Below are positions 60,380 through 64,000 of a stretch of 64,000 bases of DNA, piece by piece; within the stretch, counting starts at the first letter, position 1; each line of letters starts with the position of its first letter. Source of the stretch: Nelumbo lutea (lineage: Eukaryota; Streptophyta; Magnoliopsida; Proteales; Nelumbonaceae). A model generated the notes under the pieces. The model was not told the origin of the DNA. It was given only the letters and a program-made list of their open reading frames with translations, and made no database searches. Made by a program: the position numbers and the translations under genes. The stretch lies in assembly GCA_022828595.1 (NCBI GenBank), contig JAKGHH010000003.1:15004934-15068933 (forward strand), given 5' to 3'.

Positions 60380-62301
60380 TTACAGGCCTGGAGCTACTTC
60401 TTCACCATCGGAAGGCACTTCAACGATACCCGAAGGTACTACCTCGCCCTCGAAGTCTGTCTCACCATCAGCAGCGTTGGCCATCTCCTGAGTAATGTGC
60501 GAAGTGGATATGGCACTAATATCGAGAGGTACGTATTCCGGATCATCCACCGGATTAGTTTAAAACCCCTTCAGTACGAGTCCACCATCAGGTCATTAAA
60601 GTGTGGCGAGGCAATGTACTCATCGACGACCTTCTTTTTGGCATCTTCAATGCCTTGAGAAAAGATCTATGTCCTCTCCCTAATGTCCTCCTGAAGATAT
60701 TCGACCTGATGCTGCAAATCTAGTCTCAGGTCCGCCATGTGCTTCACTACGACTCCCATGGCCTCGGCATCTCTCTGAGACCTCGCTTGCCTGGTCTGTG
60801 CAGCGCGAGCAGCCACCTCAGCAGCTCGGGAAGTCGCCTCGACAGCACGGAAAGCCTCTTCGACAACTCATGCCTGCCTCGAGCTCCTTTCCACTTGGGC
60901 CGTCAAGGCATGGATAGAAGAATTCACCTACAAAAAGGAAAGAACAAGTGATCAAAAGAACGACAGCAAGAGGGATAAAAGCAAAGAGCCCGACGAGAAA
61001 TATGATTTACCACCATGGCATGAGTGGCAGCAAGACAAGCCACCTGGTTCAAAGGAAGACGGGTTAAGCCATGACCTCCTCGGGGTAAATGGCCTCCCTA
61101 CTCTTCTGAAGAGCATGGTTCGGCAACAACACACTCCTGAATTCCCCTTGGGCTCCTGAGCCTGAGGGCCCAACTCACATATAAGCAGACCTAGAGTAAG
61201 AGGGAGCTCCTGTGTAAGTAGCCTCAGCATAAGGGGACCTTGCCGCTTCTTGCATTGGAGGAGCCATGTCGGGCTCCCTGGGCGGGTCCTCTGATGGGTA
61301 GTCTAGTACCTCGGGCTCCACATCTCGAGGCTGCTCGGCATGAGTTCGTTTGGCGACTCGCTTCCTCCTCTTCATGCTGTGAAACAGGTCCCCACCACGA
61401 GTCTTTTCTGAGTCCATCACACCTGCGAAAAGAGCTCAACATTAGAAAAAATGAAAGAACGGAGCAAAACAAAAAACCTCTGAGTAAGGAACCTACCCGA
61501 ACTCAGACCGGCCGCAATGAGCTTGGCCTCCGTCAGATAATGATGGCATTTTAGCCCAAGCCGTGCCCATTGCCAAAGGCCCTTCGCTGTCTCCTTATCA
61601 AGCGTAACACCGGCATTAGGGGCAGCCATCCCCCACCCGGTTTGGAATGGTCACCCCAATTCACTTCGCACCCCGAAATAGTCCCGTTTCCAAGCTGGGA
61701 CTTTGTTGGGAAGTTCGTGTAGAAGCTTAAAACCCGGGCGAGTAGACAAGTAATACGCCCGCCTACACCCGGGGAGGGGACCCGCTTGCTTCTTAAGCAT
61801 TAAAATGGAGGAGAAGATCTCCAAATCTAAAGGCAAGACTTGTTCGCAAAATAGGGAGATTGTCTCCACCAAGTTACGAATAGAGTTCGGGTGAAGTTGG
61901 TTGACTGTAACACCGAAGTGGTTCATTACCTCGACAATGAGGGGGTGGAAAGGAAGGTGCAACCTAGTAGCGAGCTGATCCTGGAATATCATGATCTCAT
62001 CAGGACCATGTTCCCAAGGGAAACTGCCCAAAGGTATGAAGTAGGTGTTCTCCCTAGGCAAGTTGAACTATGTGATAAGGGAATGAAACCCCTTAAGCAT
62101 CATGGTCGAAGGCCCAAACTTGTCCAACGTCCAACCTCGACGAGAGGAGGACGCCAAACTACCCGAGGCGACTCGGCCTATGGGTTCGAACTCTTCCTCG
62201 AGTTCTACTTCAGGTTCACTAGGACTGTCGGGGGATGCAACTCGGTTCGTAGAACCTGCATCTGACTCCCTTGAACTATCTGAGCTATCCGAGCTAGACA
62301 T
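60380..62301 (-). pseudogene. antisense extra gene of element 2
   Basis: Runs opposite to gag-pol. Start at 62301 (MSSSDSSDSSRESDAG). The conserved domain at 61651-62061 reads through where element 1 has stops: YFIPLGSFPWEHGPDEIM, FHPLIVEVMNHFGVTVNQ, LHPNSIRNLVETISLF, GCRRAYYLSTRPGFKLLHE. The later piece 61417-61629 has GVTLDKETAKGLWQWARLG. A T-rich probable intron with TTTTCGCAG lies near 61423-61490. Then come the basic SMKRRKRVAKRTHAE segment (61175-61420), the coiled-coil-like part and an acidic C-terminus ending at a TAA (60380-60382). The 40-60-residue HPNSI domain is better preserved than in element 1. Function unknown. It may derive from a captured plant gene. Confidence 0.65.
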
Positions 62302-62459
62302 TGGAAAGAGAATAAGGATTATAGGAAAGTACTCACCCGGAAAAAAGCAAACAGACTACGGGAACGTGAACGCGAGCTACAAGCTAGGACGCAAACTAAA
62401 ACTGAGACGCAAGCTCAAGAAGAAAAACGCAGGATAGTGATAATAACGGGGGTCCCCCA

Positions 62460-62468
62460 CTATTTATA
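62460..62468 (-). promoter_or_regulatory. TATA box for the antisense gene (element 2)
   Basis: TATAAATAG on the minus strand, 159 bp before the start codon at 62301. It is preceded by GCACGTCTC repeats at about 62530-62610, as in element 1. Confidence 0.65.
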
Positions 62469-62910
62469 CCCACAGTGATCGAGAATCAACAGCTTGGATC
62501 AAAGATAATCCAACGGCCCGCAGTCGCGCTGACCGCACGTCTCCAATGACCGAGATGTGACTGGCCGCACGTCTCCTGAGACCAAGATGTGATTGGCCGC
62601 GCGTCTTTCTAAAACTGAAAAGCGTCAGTGCACGCCTCTTCACATTAAAGGCGGCAACGACGCATTTTTTCCAATTTGAAAAGATCCCCGCTGTCACGCT
62701 TTTTTGAATTTTGAAATAAGCGCGTGCCATCACGTCCGTTAGCATTCATAGATAGGTTATCGCGTTTTCCGTCCTTTCAGCGCTCGAGAAAACCTGGAAA
62801 AATCCTGACGAAATGTGCACTTCGTGCCACCAGTCAAACCAGTTCGAAGTATGGGACAAATCCACCTGCCACCTCACAAACTCCCCGCGCCAGGCCCTGT
62901 CCCTTAACAC

Positions 62911-62927
62911 AAGGAGTGGGGGGCAAT
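62911..62927 (+). other. polypurine tract of element 2
   Basis: AAGGAGTGGGGGGCAAT directly before the 3' LTR, the same as in element 1. Confidence 0.8.
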
Positions 62928-63758
62928 TGATGAAGGAAGATTTGGCCCGATCTCGTAATCACTCAACACGTGGCAAAGGCAACAGCTCAGCACAACAGCG
63001 TGCCTAAGGCGCGAGTACCGAAAGGAGGAACCAGCAGTACGAACTCCCTACTAGGAGTCCGAACTCCCTACAAGGAGCCCGAAGTCCCCACAAGGAGCCC
63101 GAGCTCTCCCTTAGGCCCCGAGCCTTACAAACACATAAGGCAACAACCCGAACTGGCCTGCCCCATGGCAATTCGGGACACTCCTCTATTTGAACTCAAG
63201 ACCACCTCGCTCACCACTCCAACACTTTGCCTCCAAGATGCCAAACTAAACAACTGTACCATACCTGACACCGAGGAGGTCCATATCCAAGGGCGGTGCA
63301 CCTGACTGACTGGGGATCTGATGCTTGACAGCCGCACTTCAATGGCCACTTGCCACTGCCACCTGCCACCGCCAACTCCAGTTGCAGAGACGGCTCCGAC
63401 AAAGAGAGCAGTGGCAGTTCTGTCCAGTAGAGGTGATGACACCCGAACTGGCAGGAGCACGGAGATAATCATACCCGAACTGGCAGGAGCACAGAGATAA
63501 TCATACCCGACCTGACAAAAGCTTAGGAGTGAGTGCGCGAGGTGGTTATAAAAGGCTCCCTACCCCCCAAGAACAAGGTATGTGAACTTTGCGCCATCTG
63601 GTTTTATCTTGCCTTTGAGAGAATACTAACTTGAGCTTCAAAGCAATCTCACCGGGTTCCCCACGGAGTTTCCTCATCTTCTCCATTTTAGGCTCCCTGT
63701 AGCTCCGTTCAGAGGGAAGGTCGTTGACAACTAGGACCGGCCGGATTGCGCACCATCA
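62928..63758 (+). repeat. 3' LTR of element 2
   Basis: 831 bp. It has a 32-bp tandem duplication near 63442-63505 (two copies of a unit with GAACTGGCAGGAGCAC and AGAGATAATCATACCC) that explains its extra length over the 5' LTR. TATAAAAG at 63547-63554. Confidence 0.9.
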
Positions 63759-63763
63759 CATTC

Positions 63764-64000
63764 CTTTTGTCATCATTCCAAATAAAAAATGTTGATGCAA
63801 TGCATTAATTTTAGTTCACTTTATCCTTTTTGCCTTACTTTATCCAAGAAGATTAAGGAGAATTATTCTTTGAAAGTTGTTTGGCAAAATAAATTAGTGG
63901 TGGGTAAAGTTGAAACTTTTAATTGTATAAGATAATGTATTATCAATGATAAGGGTATTTTGGTAATTTTAATGTATTTGTAACTAAAAAGCCAAGGGAA
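63764..64000. other. AT-rich flank, no gene seen
   Basis: Right flank of element 2. No coding signal. Confidence 0.6.

Larger units (their letters stand above)
55721..63758 (+). mobile_element. Ty3/gypsy (Tat-like) LTR retrotransposon, element 2, internally deleted
   Basis: An 8.0-kb element on the plus strand, same family as element 1 but in the opposite direction. LTRs 55721-56519 and 62928-63758 start TGATGAAGG and end CACCATCA. Flanks CATTT (55716-55720) and CATTC (63759-63763) match at 4 of 5. Order: LTR, primer binding site, gag, protease, truncated RT start, integrase, antisense extra gene, polypurine tract, LTR. Reverse transcriptase and RNase H are deleted at about 59368, and the integrase C-terminus is deleted at about 60355. 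It could only have moved with help from a relative. Several CGA/CAG-to-stop changes show later decay. Confidence 0.9.

Noticed and set aside
1..64000. CRISPR arrays, bacterial operons and tRNA genes
   Set aside because: No repeat-spacer pattern, no bacterial gene organisation and no tRNA cloverleaf recognised on reading. A tRNA scan was not possible here.

Overview
This window looks like nuclear DNA of a flowering plant. It is AT-rich, has spliced genes with GT-AG introns, and contains plant-type Ty3/gypsy elements, MITEs, a LINE and a piece of plant mitochondrial DNA. I cannot name the species. A woody eudicot or magnoliid would fit the repeat content, but that is a guess.

The window holds one intact protein gene: a 10-exon ABCB19-type (MDR/PGP) ABC transporter on the minus strand (36.5-44.6 kb). 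All its splice junctions can be placed, giving 1249 residues. It has a TATA box, a short upstream ORF in the leader and a strong G-quadruplex motif in intron 9.

Layout. 1-11.3 kb: intergenic DNA with PIF/Harbinger-type MITEs, a hAT-type MITE and a broken LRR receptor-kinase fragment interrupted by another hAT MITE. 11.28-21.45 kb: a complete but decayed Ty3/gypsy (Tat-like) element on the minus strand. 21.5-36.5 kb: gene-free DNA with several MITEs, two of them nested. 36.5-45 kb: ABCB19. 46.4-51.5 kb: a 1-kb hAT relative with an unusual interior, then AT-rich DNA and a long inverted repeat. 51.5-53.5 kb: the 3' part of a LINE, split by a solo LTR. 54.0-55.5 kb: mitochondrial-like DNA with a 26S rRNA fragment, a LINE fragment and nested palindromes. 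55.7-63.76 kb: a second member of the same gypsy family on the plus strand, with reverse transcriptase and RNase H deleted.

The most notable shared structure is in the two gypsy elements. Between integrase and the 3' LTR, both carry an extra gene running against gag-pol. It has its own TATA box, short upstream tandem repeats, probable introns, a conserved domain resembling 'putative gypsy type transposon' proteins and a coiled-coil-like C-terminal part. Extra antisense ORFs are already known in this plant retrotransposon lineage, so the novelty lies in the promoter and intron architecture and its conservation in an element that has lost reverse transcriptase.
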